Below, in pieces: positions 1-8,477 of a stretch of 64,000 nt of DNA (its first letter is position 1; each line of letters begins with the position of its first letter). Origin of the DNA: Pelagibius sp028280305 (GTDB taxonomy: Bacteria; Pseudomonadota; Alphaproteobacteria; Kiloniellales; Kiloniellaceae); the NCBI RefSeq assembly GCF_965233615.1, contig NZ_OZ247495.1; one strand, written 5' to 3'. The translations under genes were made by a program, and so were the position numbers. Under the pieces are notes generated by a model. That model was not told the origin of the DNA, did not search any database, and saw nothing but the letters and a program-made list of their open reading frames with translations.

Positions 1-2
1 CA

Positions 3-788
3 TTGGAGGAAGCTCTGGGGGTGCAACTGATCCAGCGCAGCACCCATTCCCTTTCACTGAGTGAGGCCGGTCGGGACTGCCTTGCCGATGCCCGCGCCCT
101 GATCGACGGCTGGGACACTATGGTTGAACGCTATGCCGGGGAGGAGAGCGAGGTTCGCGGCAAGCTGAAGGTGGTCGCCCCGGTGGCCCTGGGTCAGCTT
201 CACCTGGCCGAAGCGGTGTTGCGGTTTCAACAGAACCACCCCGGCGTTTCCGTCACCTGGCTGCTGGAGGACGAGGCCATACGCTTTGCCGAGATTGGCT
301 GCGATCTCTGGATCAAGATCGGCCCGTTGCCGGATGAAACGTTGGTGGTCCGCCCCCTGGGTCGGGTCGAGCGGCTCGTCGTGGCTGCGCCGCAACTGAT
401 CGGTGACCGTCGCATTGCAGCGCCGGGGGAACTTGCCGAGCTGCCTTGTGCTGCACTGGAGCCTTTCGAGGCCGCCAGCATTCCTTTGTCGCAAGCCGAT
501 GGGACCGTTGAGACGGTCAATGCAAGCGTCGCACTGGCAACCAACAACATCTTCGCGGCCCATAAGGCAGCGCGGCTTGGAATCGGTTATGCCGTCATGC
601 CGCGCTGGTTTGTCGAAAGAGAACTGAAGGCGGGGGACCTTGTCGACGTTCTGCCTGGTTGGCGGGCGAAACCCCTGACCATCAATGCCGCCTACCTGCC
701 GTCGCGCCGGCAGACCCGCCGGCTGAGGCGGCTCATCGATCACATCGCGGCGGCGGTGCCCGCGATACCGGGTGTAAGCCGCCCGTGA
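3..788 (+). CDS. LysR-family transcriptional regulator, 5' end cut off by window
   Basis: The frame enters from the left edge, so this is the C-terminal ~261 residues of a LysR regulator (usual length ~300). The first residues (LEEALGVQLIQRSTHSLSLSEAG) match the end of the LysR winged helix-turn-helix, which normally reads 'LEEELGVRLFxRTxRxLxLTEAG'. Most of the DNA-reading helix therefore lies outside the window. A long linker helix and a substrate-binding-like co-inducer domain follow (from about VRGKLKVVAPVALGQ). The apparent TTG at the start is an internal Leu codon, not a start. The inducer and target genes are not visible. Family assignment is secure; function is unknown. Confidence 0.9.
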   Translation: MEEALGVQLIQRSTHSLSLSEAGRDCLADARALIDGWDTMVERYAGEESEVRGKLKVVAPVALGQLHLAEAVLRFQQNHPGVSVTWLLEDEAIRFAEIGCDLWIKIGPLPDETLVVRPLGRVERLVVAAPQLIGDRRIAAPGELAELPCAALEPFEAASIPLSQADGTVETVNASVALATNNIFAAHKAARLGIGYAVMPRWFVERELKAGDLVDVLPGWRAKPLTINAAYLPSRRQTRRLRRLIDHIAAAVPAIPGVSRP

Positions 789-804
789 GGGAGCCGTCCC
801 CGGT

Positions 805-1068
805 TTATTCGGAGGTGCCGCTGCCCGGCCACCGCTTAAGGGCCAGTACGGCCAGCACCGCGCCTGCCGCCCAGAGGCCTTGAATACCGTCTGCCGGAGC
901 CCGTTCCCCGGCGAGGGAGGCGATCAGGGAAAAAATCGCAATGACAAACGGCAGCGCGCTGAGGCCCTGAGCGACCGGGCTGTGCCCGCTGCGCCGGAAA
1001 AGCACAACGGCGCTGGCCGCGATTACCAACAGCGGCAGATACGAAAACACGATCTGTATTGCGGTCAT
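805..1068 (-). CDS. Small hydrophobic membrane protein, unknown function
   Basis: An 87-residue frame convergent with the LysR gene, ending 17 bp after it. It has two or three hydrophobic segments (about residues 5-23, 37-52 and 64-78) separated by a short basic loop (FRRSGHS), and a charged C-terminus. This is the pattern of a small inner-membrane protein. I do not recognise the family. There is no strong ribosome binding site before the ATG. It is supported by hydrophobic periodicity and by third-position GC bias like its neighbours, so it is likely but not certain to be real. Confidence 0.5.
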   Translation of the reverse strand: MTAIQIVFSYLPLLVIAASAVVLFRRSGHSPVAQGLSALPFVIAIFSLIASLAGERAPADGIQGLWAAGAVLAVLALKRWPGSGTSE

Positions 1069-1265
1069 TGTGCCGAGCCCCGTGAGCAGCGGATTGCCAT
1101 AGGGTCGGTTGAAGATCTAAATATTTCCTCAACGCCAAGGGCTGGTGCCCTGGCCCTTGTTCGGGGGGCGGATTAACGGCAGACAATGACTTCGCGCCGC
1201 TCAGGGCCGGCTTTTCTCAGATCGCCCGAAATGCCATCGCAATCGATGGCAAGCTCCTGAACCTA

Positions 1266-2201
1266 TTAGTCGATGCGGCGCGGGACCCGCGGCACGCCGA
1301 GTTCGCATTCCAGCGTCTCCCATTCCCACTGCGCCAGATCGGCCGCGGTTCGATAGGTCGACTGCAGGAAGGACAGCAGCGCCGCCTCGGGATCGGCGGC
1401 CTTGCGCACGGCGTCATAGGGCAGCACGTACTCGCCGAGATCTTTCTGGAAAAACGCCTCCGCCGGTTCCGCCGCCCTTTCGCCGAAGCCTTCGGGCATG
1501 GGATAGGCGTAGGAATAGAAGGCCGGGTAGTCGATACCGCCGCCGCCGGGCCAGAAACCGGCGGAGCTGACTTCATGGGAATAGGCCTCTCGCGTCACGC
1601 TGTCGGGCAGCGCCGGAAAGCCGCCGGGGTGCAGCGGCGCAGGGCGGCCCGAGAAGCGGGTGACTGCGAGATCGAAGCTGCCCCAGAAAAGGTGCACTGG
1701 GCTTACCTTGCCGAGAAAGCCGGTGCGGAAATGTTTGAAGACCGCGTCGATGGACACCAGCGCCTGCCAGAAATCCCGCACCGCTTCCGGATCGTAGGCG
1801 CCCGGCGCGGTCTGTTCGCGGAATGGCACCGGGCTGGGGACTTCGTTGGGGGCGTGATGAATGTCGCTTGGCGCGCCGAGCTTGTCGAGCGTGGCCAGGA
1901 AGCGTCGGTGAAACTCGGCGACGGACATTGGCTCCAGCGCAATTGTCTCTTGGCGTCCGTCCGTCGTGTCGATCTTCAGGCGGTGATCGACGAAATCGAA
2001 GGTGATGTCGTAGCTGCAGTCGGCACCGGGAATGAGTGAGGAGTTCAGCCCTCGTCCGCTGACGTAGAAGGCCGCCTGCCAGGAGTGGTTGATCCAGGGC
2101 GTCTGCGCCAGGCGGAACTTGCCGACGATCTGCGTCCACATATGCAGGCTGGCGCCGCTGTCTTTCCAACGCGTGTAGGGGATATCCGGCCAGTTTGTCA
2201 T
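1266..2201 (-). CDS. DUF5996 family protein
   Basis: A 311-residue soluble protein beginning MTNWPDIPYTRWKDSGASLHMW. The opening 'WP.LPY..W.dT..tLH.WtQivGKirLa..P..NHwW' pattern is typical of DUF5996, a family of unknown biochemical role common in proteobacteria and actinobacteria. Also visible is the central 'FWQALVSIDAVFKHFRTGFLGKVSPVHLFWGSFDLAVTRFSGR' block, the most conserved part of the family. It has no signal peptide or membrane segment. It is transcribed away from the LysR side and appears monocistronic. Confidence 0.85.
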   Translation of the reverse strand: MTNWPDIPYTRWKDSGASLHMWTQIVGKFRLAQTPWINHSWQAAFYVSGRGLNSSLIPGADCSYDITFDFVDHRLKIDTTDGRQETIALEPMSVAEFHRRFLATLDKLGAPSDIHHAPNEVPSPVPFREQTAPGAYDPEAVRDFWQALVSIDAVFKHFRTGFLGKVSPVHLFWGSFDLAVTRFSGRPAPLHPGGFPALPDSVTREAYSHEVSSAGFWPGGGGIDYPAFYSYAYPMPEGFGERAAEPAEAFFQKDLGEYVLPYDAVRKAADPEAALLSFLQSTYRTAADLAQWEWETLECELGVPRVPRRID

Positions 2202-2337
2202 GGCCGTAGATATAGGAAAGTCGACCTGTGCTTGCGAGTCCGCTGCATGAAAAACACCGGCATTTTCGCAAAACGGTCATGAAGCTGCGGGCCCTGCCCG
2301 CAGCTTTCACAGGGCTGAGACCTGAGGTCCGCCGGGT

Positions 2338-2982
2338 CTAGTTGCCGCCCTTGGGCAGGCCGAAGTTCTCCAGCGAGAAGGGGTTGTCCGGATCACTGGC
2401 CACAGGCGGCGGCGCTTCCGGTTCGATCTCCGGCTTCGGCAGGGTGATGCCGGCCTTCTCCGCTGCCTTGCGGGCTTTTTCGACCGCGGCGTTGAGGTCG
2501 ACCTGGCCGCAGAGGCCAAGCAGCACCGGATCGCGGGGCCGGATGTTCGGCGAATTCCAGTGGGTGCGCTCGCGCACCGCCTGGATCGTCGTCTTGGTGG
2601 TCCCGATCAGCCGGGCGATCTGGGAATCCTTCAACTCCGGATGATGGCGCACCAGCCAGGCGATGCCGTCGGGCTTGTCCTGGCGCTTGGCGACCGGGGT
2701 GTAGCGCGGCCCCTTGGTGCGCTTGACCGGCTGGGGCAGGTCGCTCTTGGCGGCCTTCAGCTTGGCCTTGGGGTCGGCTTCGCAGCGGACGATCTCGTCG
2801 CGCGTCAGCTCTCCGGAGGTTACCGGGTCCATGCCCTGGATCCCCATGGCCACCTCGCCATCGGCGATGCCTTGGATTTCCAGCATGTGAAGACCGCAGA
2901 AATCGGCGATTTGCTCGAAGCTCAGGCCGGTATTGTCGATCAGCCAGACGGCGGTCGCTTTCGGCATCAGCGGTAAAGACAT
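2338..2982 (-). CDS. trcR: DUF1013 / TrcR-type cell-cycle transcriptional regulator
   Basis: 214 residues. The N-terminus (MSLPLMPKATAVWLIDNTGLSFEQIADFCGLH) and the 'KGPRYTPVAKRQDKPDGIAWLVRHHPELKDSQIARLIGTTKTTIQAVRERTHWN' core are highly characteristic of DUF1013, described in alphaproteobacteria as TrcR. There are two helix-turn-helix-like units: about residues 15-40 (LSFEQIADFCGLHMLEIQGI) and 125-150 (LKDSQIARLIGTTKTTIQAV). I chose the ATG at 2982 rather than the TTG one codon upstream because GGAGG lies 4 nt before it. The C-terminal tail is Pro/Glu-rich and probably disordered. In this clade the gene is normally housekeeping and strongly conserved. Confidence 0.9.
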   Translation of the reverse strand: MSLPLMPKATAVWLIDNTGLSFEQIADFCGLHMLEIQGIADGEVAMGIQGMDPVTSGELTRDEIVRCEADPKAKLKAAKSDLPQPVKRTKGPRYTPVAKRQDKPDGIAWLVRHHPELKDSQIARLIGTTKTTIQAVRERTHWNSPNIRPRDPVLLGLCGQVDLNAAVEKARKAAEKAGITLPKPEIEPEAPPPVASDPDNPFSLENFGLPKGGN

Positions 2983-3141
2983 CAATCCTCCTCTCTTCCG
3001 ACCGGCGCGGTTCCCCGCGCCCCGGCCGGCGGCATAGATTTGCCGTCGTGGGAATAGACCGAATATAGGGTCCCGCCAAGCGCGAATAAAGCGATGTCTG
3101 CTGAAAATCCGCCCGCTGGCCGGTTTTCAAGGCTGTCGGCG

Positions 3142-3233
3142 CCGGCCCGCTCCCCCTCCCGGCCACCCAACACCAGTGTCCTATGGGTGGCCGGGAGGGG
3201 GAGCGGGCCGGAACCGCTTCGACGTCAGTCGAA
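3142..3233. repeat. Palindromic repeat element, copy 1 (28-bp perfect stem plus small hairpin)
   Basis: Arms 3142-3169 and 3184-3211 are perfect inverted repeats of 28 bp around a 14-nt loop (3170-3183). A short conserved sequence follows with its own hairpin (TTCGAC-GTCA-GTCGAA, 3218-3233). A second copy lies at 21295-21386. The element sits 8 bp past the stop codon of the quinone oxidoreductase gene, so on the minus strand it would be transcribed as a very stable 3' hairpin and could also terminate or protect that mRNA. The stem is too long and T-poor for a simple intrinsic terminator. It looks like a dispersed non-coding repeat. Confidence 0.85.
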
Positions 3234-3241
3234 CAGACTGC

Positions 3242-4255
3242 TCAAGTCTTCAGCACGATTTTCCCGATATGGCTGCTGGATTCCATCAGGGCATGGGCCT
3301 TTGCCGCCTCTTCCAGGGGGAAGCTGGCGGCCATGACCGGGGCGATCCGGCCGGAGTCCAACAGGGGCCAGGCCTTTTCCCGCAGTTCGGCGGCCACCTG
3401 GGCCTTGAAGTCGACGGAACGGGCACGGAGCGTTGACCCGGTGATGGTTAGGCGCTTCAGCATGACCGAGGTGAAATCGACCTCGGCCTTGGCGCCGCCG
3501 AGAAAGGCGATGAAGCTGAGCCGACCCTCCGGGGCCATGGCCTTGATGTTGCGCTGGATGTAGTCGCCGCCGACCATATCCAGGACCACATTGACGCCCT
3601 TGCCGCCGGTTGCCTCTTTCACCACGGCGACGAAATCCTCATCGCGGTAGTTGATGCCCCGCTCGGCCCCCAGGTCCTCGCAGGCCTTCACTTTCTCCGG
3701 CGAGCCGGCGGTGGCGAAAACCCGGCTGCCCAGAGCCTTGGCGAGCTGTATCGCCGTGGTGCCAATGCCGGAGGTGCCGCCGTGGACCAGGAAACTCTCG
3801 CCGGGCTGCAGGGCCGAGCGCTGGAAGACATTCACCCAGACGGTGAAAAAGGTCTCGGGCAGGGCCGCCGCCTGGGTCAGATCGAACCCTTTGGGGATCG
3901 GCAGGCACTGGACCGCCGGGGCGGCGCAGTACTGGGCATAACCGCCGCCGGTCACCAGGGCCGTCACCTGGTCGCCCAGGGAAAGGCCGGGGGAAAGGCT
4001 GGCGGCCCCTTCGCCCAGGGCCACCACTTCGCCGGCGATTTCCAGCCCGGGGATGTCAGAGGCACCGGGCGGCGGCGGATAACCGCCGAGGCGTTGCAGT
4101 ACGTCCGGCCGGTTGACCCCGGCGGCGGCCACCTTAACCAAAACCTCGCCCGCCGCGGGCTGCGGGACAGGGCGGATCCCCGGCACCAGAACCTCCGGGC
4201 CGCCGGGTTCGCTGATTTCGATGGCGGTCATGCTTTCGGGCAGGGTCTGGCTCAT
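3242..4255 (-). CDS. NAD(P)H:quinone oxidoreductase, zinc-free MDR (PIG3-like)
   Basis: A 337-residue medium-chain dehydrogenase/reductase. The N-terminal GroES-like domain (about residues 9-130) reads MTAIEISEPGGPEVL...GVNRPDVLQRLGGYPPPPGASDIPGLEIAGEV, the pattern of the PIG3/TP53I3 quinone reductase branch, and it lacks the zinc-ligand cysteines of alcohol dehydrogenases. The Rossmann dinucleotide loop is HGGTSGIGTTAIQLA (about 158-172). It is expected to reduce quinones by one electron using NADPH in the cytoplasm. GGAG 8 nt before the ATG supports the start. It is monocistronic and its 3' end abuts the palindromic repeat. Physiological substrate unknown. Confidence 0.88.
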   Translation of the reverse strand: MSQTLPESMTAIEISEPGGPEVLVPGIRPVPQPAAGEVLVKVAAAGVNRPDVLQRLGGYPPPPGASDIPGLEIAGEVVALGEGAASLSPGLSLGDQVTALVTGGGYAQYCAAPAVQCLPIPKGFDLTQAAALPETFFTVWVNVFQRSALQPGESFLVHGGTSGIGTTAIQLAKALGSRVFATAGSPEKVKACEDLGAERGINYRDEDFVAVVKEATGGKGVNVVLDMVGGDYIQRNIKAMAPEGRLSFIAFLGGAKAEVDFTSVMLKRLTITGSTLRARSVDFKAQVAAELREKAWPLLDSGRIAPVMAASFPLEEAAKAHALMESSSHIGKIVLKT

Positions 4256-4453
4256 CTTGAGGGCTCCATTGGCTTATCGGGGTTTTGGTGCAGGGGCTTT
4301 GCGGGGAATCGCATTCGCCGGGGGGAGTTAGTATAATGAGCGGGCAAAAATCAAGCGATCGCCCGGTGGTCTCTGCGGGGGCTGCCGAAGGCAGGCCGCC
4401 GCAGCCGAACCGCAGAGAAAGCCGCGAAAGAGCGGCAGGGGAGTATGAGGGCC

Positions 4454-4636
4454 ATGGATATCGAAGATCTGGAACCGCGGAACAAGAAACCCAAGCCCCG
4501 GGATCTGGACAGCCTCGGCATCGATGAGCTTGAAGAATACCTGGCCGAGCTGCAGGCAGAGGCGGCGCGGGTGGAAGAGAAGATCGCCGCCAAGAAGAGC
4601 TATCTGTCCGGCGCCGACTCCTTCTTCAAAAGCTGA
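4454..4636 (+). CDS. DUF1192 family small protein
   Basis: About 60 residues: MDIEDLEPRNKKPKPRDLDSLGIDELEEYLAELQAEAARVEEKI followed by a short tail. This is the signature of DUF1192, a small alphaproteobacterial family with a basic/Pro N-terminus and a single amphipathic helix. Function unknown. An in-frame ATG three codons upstream (4445) is an alternative start; GGGGAG at 4438-4443 is 10 nt from 4454 but almost touches 4445, so I prefer 4454. It lies just ahead of dctB and could be co-transcribed with it. Confidence 0.8.
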   Translation: MDIEDLEPRNKKPKPRDLDSLGIDELEEYLAELQAEAARVEEKIAAKKSYLSGADSFFKS

Positions 4637-4647
4637 CGTCGTCTTCG

Positions 4648-6525
4648 GTGAACAATCCTTCCGGCCATAGGCTGAGCCGCCCGCGCCGGCGCGCTGCGGT
4701 ACTGGGTATCGTTGCGGCGCTGGCTGCCAGTGTTCTGGTGCTGGCGCTGACCTGGTATTGGTCATCAGGCCTCTTCCTGGACCAGACCCGTGCCGGTGCC
4801 ATGGCCAAGCTCGACCTCTACAACAGCAATCTGGACGGCGCCCTTGGCAAGTACCAGTCGGTGCCAAAGTTGCTGGCGTTGCACGAAGGCGTGGCCGCGT
4901 TCTTTCAGGCGCCGCTCGATGCAGAGACGCTGCAGCGTGCCAACGCGCTGACCGAGACGGTCAATTCGCTGACTGGTGCCGAAGACACTTACTTCATGGA
5001 TGCCGAGGGCCTGACCTTCGCCGCCAGCAACTGGGACAGCGAGCGGCCCTTCGTCGGCCATAACTTCAGCTACAGGCCTTACTTCCAGGAGGCCATGCAG
5101 GGCCAGCTTGGGCGCTTTTTCGCCCTGGGCACCACCTCGGGCCGGCGCGGATACTACTTTGCGTCGCCGGTGTTCCAGAACCACGAGATCCTGGGCGCCG
5201 TGGTGGTCAAGGTCAGTCTCACCGATATCGAGGCCGCTTGGACCGCCGATGAAGAAAAGGTCATCGTCACCGACCCGCACGGCGTCATCTTCGTTTCCAG
5301 TCATGCCGCTTGGCGCTTCCGCAGTCTGGCCCCCTTGAGCGATGAGGCCCTGCAGGAGATTGCCGAGAACCGCCGCTATCAATCCGTCGACCTGCGTCCT
5401 CTGGAGGTGGTCGAGCAACAAACGATCGGCGAAGGGCCGCGGCTGATACGGATTGCGGATGAGCCGGGCGCCCAGAAAGCCGAGTACCTGATGGTATCGC
5501 GGGCGATGCCGGAGGCCGGATGGACGGTTTCCGTGCTTGCCTCGACCCATCTGGCCCGCTCCCAGAGCATCACGGCGACGCTGGTGGCGGCGCTGGCCTG
5601 TCTCATCACCTTTCTGATCGCCACCCTGGTCTGGCAGCGCCGCAGCCGTCTCGTCGAGCGCATCGACTATCAGCGCCGTGCCTCGGAAGAACTGGAGCAA
5701 AGGGTGGAAGAGCGCACGGCGGATCTGACTAGTGCCAATGCCCAGTTGGAGCGCGAGATCGGCGAGCGCGAGGCAGCGGAGGCCGAACTCCGCCAAGCCC
5801 AGGACGACCTGATCCAGGCCGGCAAGCTGGCGGCCCTGGGGCAGATGTCGGCGGCCCTCAGCCACGAATTTAACCAGCCCCTGGCGGCGATCCGTTCCTA
5901 TGCCGACAACGCCCGGCTGTTGATCGAGCGCAACCGCGACCGCGAAGCCGGCGAGAACCTGCAGCGCATTCGCGACCTGACGGCCCGCATGGCCGAGATC
6001 AGCAAACACCTGATGACCTTTGCCCGCAAACCGCGCCGCGAGCTGCGCCCTCTCGTGCTGGCGGAGGTGCTGGATGACACGCTGGATTTTCTGCGTATCC
6101 GCCTTGAGCGTGCGGGGGCAACCGTCTCCCTGGAGCAGCCCGACCGCAGCCTGCGGGTGCGGGCCGGCCGGGTGCGGCTGCAGCATGTCATCCTGAATCT
6201 CGTGTCCAACGCCCTGGATGCCATGGAGGGTGCCGAGGAGCCGAAGATCGAAATCGCTGTCCGTGAAACCGCGGGGCGGGTCGTCGTTTCGGTGCGCGAT
6301 CACGGCCCGGGAATCGAGTCGGCGCAGATCGGCAGCATCTTCGACCCCTTCTTCACCACCAAGGATGTCGGCAAGGGGCTCGGTCTGGGTCTGTCGATCT
6401 CCTACAACATCGTGAAGGACTTCGAGGGATCGATCCGGGTCGAGAACCATCCCGGCGGCGGTGCTGTTTTCATCGTCGAACTTCCCCTGCTGGCGCAGCC
6501 CGAAGCGGTGCTTGAGCCGGCATGA
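4648..6525 (+). CDS. dctB: DctB-type C4-dicarboxylate sensor histidine kinase
   Basis: A 625-residue membrane sensor kinase. TM1 is at about 16-38. A periplasmic double-PAS (dCache-like) domain spans about 40-300 and includes 'AEDTYFMDAEGLTFAASNWDSERPFVGHNFSYRPYFQEAMQG', typical of DctB. TM2 is at about 305-327, followed by a coiled linker (EELEQRVEERTADLTSANAQLEREIGERE). The kinase core has H-box LSHEFNQPLAAIRSYADNA (His about 405), N-box HVILNLVSNALDAMEG (about 512), G1 DHGPGI and G2 GKGLGLGLS. It would phosphorylate DctD, encoded 4 bp overlapping downstream. The start is a GTG with no clear ribosome binding site. No dctA or dctPQM gene adjoins the pair. Confidence 0.92.
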   Translation: MNNPSGHRLSRPRRRAAVLGIVAALAASVLVLALTWYWSSGLFLDQTRAGAMAKLDLYNSNLDGALGKYQSVPKLLALHEGVAAFFQAPLDAETLQRANALTETVNSLTGAEDTYFMDAEGLTFAASNWDSERPFVGHNFSYRPYFQEAMQGQLGRFFALGTTSGRRGYYFASPVFQNHEILGAVVVKVSLTDIEAAWTADEEKVIVTDPHGVIFVSSHAAWRFRSLAPLSDEALQEIAENRRYQSVDLRPLEVVEQQTIGEGPRLIRIADEPGAQKAEYLMVSRAMPEAGWTVSVLASTHLARSQSITATLVAALACLITFLIATLVWQRRSRLVERIDYQRRASEELEQRVEERTADLTSANAQLEREIGEREAAEAELRQAQDDLIQAGKLAALGQMSAALSHEFNQPLAAIRSYADNARLLIERNRDREAGENLQRIRDLTARMAEISKHLMTFARKPRRELRPLVLAEVLDDTLDFLRIRLERAGATVSLEQPDRSLRVRAGRVRLQHVILNLVSNALDAMEGAEEPKIEIAVRETAGRVVVSVRDHGPGIESAQIGSIFDPFFTTKDVGKGLGLGLSISYNIVKDFEGSIRVENHPGGGAVFIVELPLLAQPEAVLEPA

Positions 6526-7895
6526 CCGAGGGACAGGTCTTTTTCGTCGACGATGAAGAACCGCTGCGCCATGCGGTGAAGCAGGGGCTTGAGCTCTGCG
6601 GTCATCCGGTGACCTGCTTTGCCGCCGCGCGCCAGGCCGAAGCGCAGCTCAACCGGAACCTCTACGGCGTGCTGGTCACCGATATCACCATGCCGGACAT
6701 GGACGGTCTGGCGCTGCTGCGCCGCGCCCTGGAAATCGACCCGGCCCTGCCGGTGGTGCTGGTCACCGGCCACGGCGACGTGCCTCTGGCGGTCGAGGCG
6801 ATGCGGGCCGGGGCTTACGACTTCATTGAAAAGCCTTTCGACACTTCGCACCTCGCCAGTGTGGTGGCGCGGGCGCTGGACAAGCGGCGTCTGGTGCTGG
6901 AGAACCGCGCCTTGCGCGAGGAGCTGGAAACCGGCGGCGGCCTGGATGCCCGTCTCGTCGGCCGCACCCCGGCCATGGAGCATCTGCGCGTGCAACTGCA
7001 GGCCCTGGCGGAGACCGATGCGGATGTGTTGGTCACCGGTGAAACCGGCAGCGGCAAGGAGGTCGTGGCCCGCGCCCTGCACGACTTCGGCCCACGCGCC
7101 AAGGGGCCCTTCGTCGCCATCAACTGCGGCGCGCTGCCCGCCGAGATGATCGAAAGCGAACTCTTCGGTCACGAAGCCGGCGCTTTCACCTCGGCCCAGA
7201 AACAACGTATCGGCAAGCTGGAGTTCGCCAACGGCGGTACCGTGCTGCTGGACGAAATCGAATCCATGCCGCTGGACCTGCAGGTGAAGCTGCTGCGCGC
7301 CATCGAACAGCGCAGCATCGAACGTCTCGGTTCCAACAAGTCTGTTGCGCTCGACCTTCGTTTCGTCGCGGCAAGCAAGGAGGATCTGCTGACGGCCTGC
7401 CGCGAAGGCCGTTTCCGCGAGGATCTCTACTACCGCCTCAACGTCGTTACTCTGCAGGTGCCGCCGCTGCGTGAGCGCCGCGAAGACATCCCTTTGCTGT
7501 TCCATCATCTGGCCCGCGAGGCCCGCGCCCGTTACCGCCGCGAGATCCCCGATCCCGACGACCGTCACCTTTCCGATTTACTGAGCTACGACTGGCCCGG
7601 CAACGTGCGCGAACTGCGCAATGCCGCCGACCGCTTCGTTCTGGGGCTGGGGGCGGTGGTGCCCGGCGCCGTCGTGACGGGAGATGCCGTTTCTCCGGCG
7701 GCGGAAGGGTCAACGGGAGAGGGACCCTTGGCCGGCCGTCTCGAAGCGGTGGAGAAGGCGATCCTGGAAGCCGAACTGCGGCGCCAGGGCGGCAGCCTGA
7801 AGGCCACCTACGAAGCCCTCGGCCTCTCGCGCAAAACCCTCTATGACAAGCTGCAGCGCCACGGCCTCAAGCGTGAGGACTTCGTGCCCGGCTGA
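6522..7895 (+). CDS. dctD: DctD-type sigma-54-dependent response regulator
   Basis: 457 residues. The receiver domain is at 1-120, with phospho-acceptor Asp in VTDITMPD (about 53) and an acidic pocket (FFVDDEE, 6-12). The AAA+ activator domain spans about 145-375: Walker A GETGSGKE (about 172), Walker B GGTVLLDEIESM, and the sigma-54 contact loop reading GAFTSA rather than the canonical GAFTGA. A Fis-type helix-turn-helix sits at the C-terminus (GGSLKATYEALGLSRKTLYDKLQRHGL). Its ATG overlaps the dctB stop, so the two are translationally coupled. It is expected to activate a sigma-54 promoter of a dicarboxylate transporter located elsewhere. Confidence 0.92.
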   Translation: MTEGQVFFVDDEEPLRHAVKQGLELCGHPVTCFAAARQAEAQLNRNLYGVLVTDITMPDMDGLALLRRALEIDPALPVVLVTGHGDVPLAVEAMRAGAYDFIEKPFDTSHLASVVARALDKRRLVLENRALREELETGGGLDARLVGRTPAMEHLRVQLQALAETDADVLVTGETGSGKEVVARALHDFGPRAKGPFVAINCGALPAEMIESELFGHEAGAFTSAQKQRIGKLEFANGGTVLLDEIESMPLDLQVKLLRAIEQRSIERLGSNKSVALDLRFVAASKEDLLTACREGRFREDLYYRLNVVTLQVPPLRERREDIPLLFHHLAREARARYRREIPDPDDRHLSDLLSYDWPGNVRELRNAADRFVLGLGAVVPGAVVTGDAVSPAAEGSTGEGPLAGRLEAVEKAILEAELRRQGGSLKATYEALGLSRKTLYDKLQRHGLKREDFVPG

Positions 7896-7901
7896 GAGCC
7901 T

Positions 7902-8342
7902 TCACTGCCGCGGCGGTTGCGTGGTCATGCGGGTGGCGAGCAGCAGGTTGGTCTCGCTTGTCGCAACCCCTTCCAGGCGGCGGATCTTGGCGAGTACGCC
8001 GTCGAGCACTTCCAGTGTTTCGGTGCCCAGTTCGACAATCAGATCCCACTTGCCGTTGGTGGTGTGGATCGCCTGCACGGCCGAAATACCGCTCAGGCTG
8101 CGCAGAATGCGGTCGGTGCCGCGCCCCTCGATCCCCAGCATCATCAGGCCGCGCACAGGATGGTCCCGGACATCGTCATTCAAGATGGCGGTAAAGCCGA
8201 CAATGGTGCCCTCCGCGACGAGGCGGTTGAGCCGCGACCGGACGGTCACCCGCGACAGCCCCACGGCGGCGGCCAGGGTCGACAGCGACATGCGGGCATC
8301 GCGGCGCAGCTCCGCGATAATCTTCGTGTCGTGACTATCCAT
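7902..8342 (-). CDS. Lrp/AsnC-family transcriptional regulator
   Basis: 146 residues. An N-terminal winged HTH (about 1-60: MDSHDTKIIAELRRDARMSLSTLAAAVGLSRVTVRSRLNRLVAEGTI) is followed by a RAM/AsnC ligand domain (about 65-140) with the HTTNGKWDLIVEL strand. I place the start at the MDSHD methionine because Lrp proteins usually begin at this point; ATG 8363 would add seven unusual residues. It is convergent with dctD and divergent from the arginase operon. In many proteobacteria an Lrp paralogue next to arginase/ornithine cyclodeaminase activates that operon in response to arginine or ornithine; that role is inferred here. Confidence 0.9.
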   Translation of the reverse strand: MDSHDTKIIAELRRDARMSLSTLAAAVGLSRVTVRSRLNRLVAEGTIVGFTAILNDDVRDHPVRGLMMLGIEGRGTDRILRSLSGISAVQAIHTTNGKWDLIVELGTETLEVLDGVLAKIRRLEGVATSETNLLLATRMTTQPPRQ

Positions 8343-8376
8343 ATTGTATAGAATAGACTTCATTATGAAGGAAAGC

Positions 8377-8393
8377 TTTGCATTATATGCAAA
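8377..8393. promoter_or_regulatory. Palindromic operator candidate between lrp and arginase
   Basis: TTTGCAT-TAT-ATGCAAA, a perfect 7-bp inverted repeat with a 3-bp centre, in the most AT-rich part of the divergent lrp/arginase spacer. Its size and AT-rich core fit an Lrp/AsnC dimer site. It probably serves both autoregulation and activation of the arginine catabolic genes. The role is inferred from position. Confidence 0.6.
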
Positions 8394-8477
8394 AAATAGG
8401 CTGTTTTCCTACCCTTTTTGGTCAGATCTTGTCGGGCCAGACGATTTGACCAGATGACTTGAGAGGAAAGCACAGAC

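Noticed and set aside
4765..6450. Long open frame on the minus strand opposite dctB
   Set aside because: It lies wholly antisense to a clear histidine kinase gene, contains no recognisable domain, and results from high GC at third positions.
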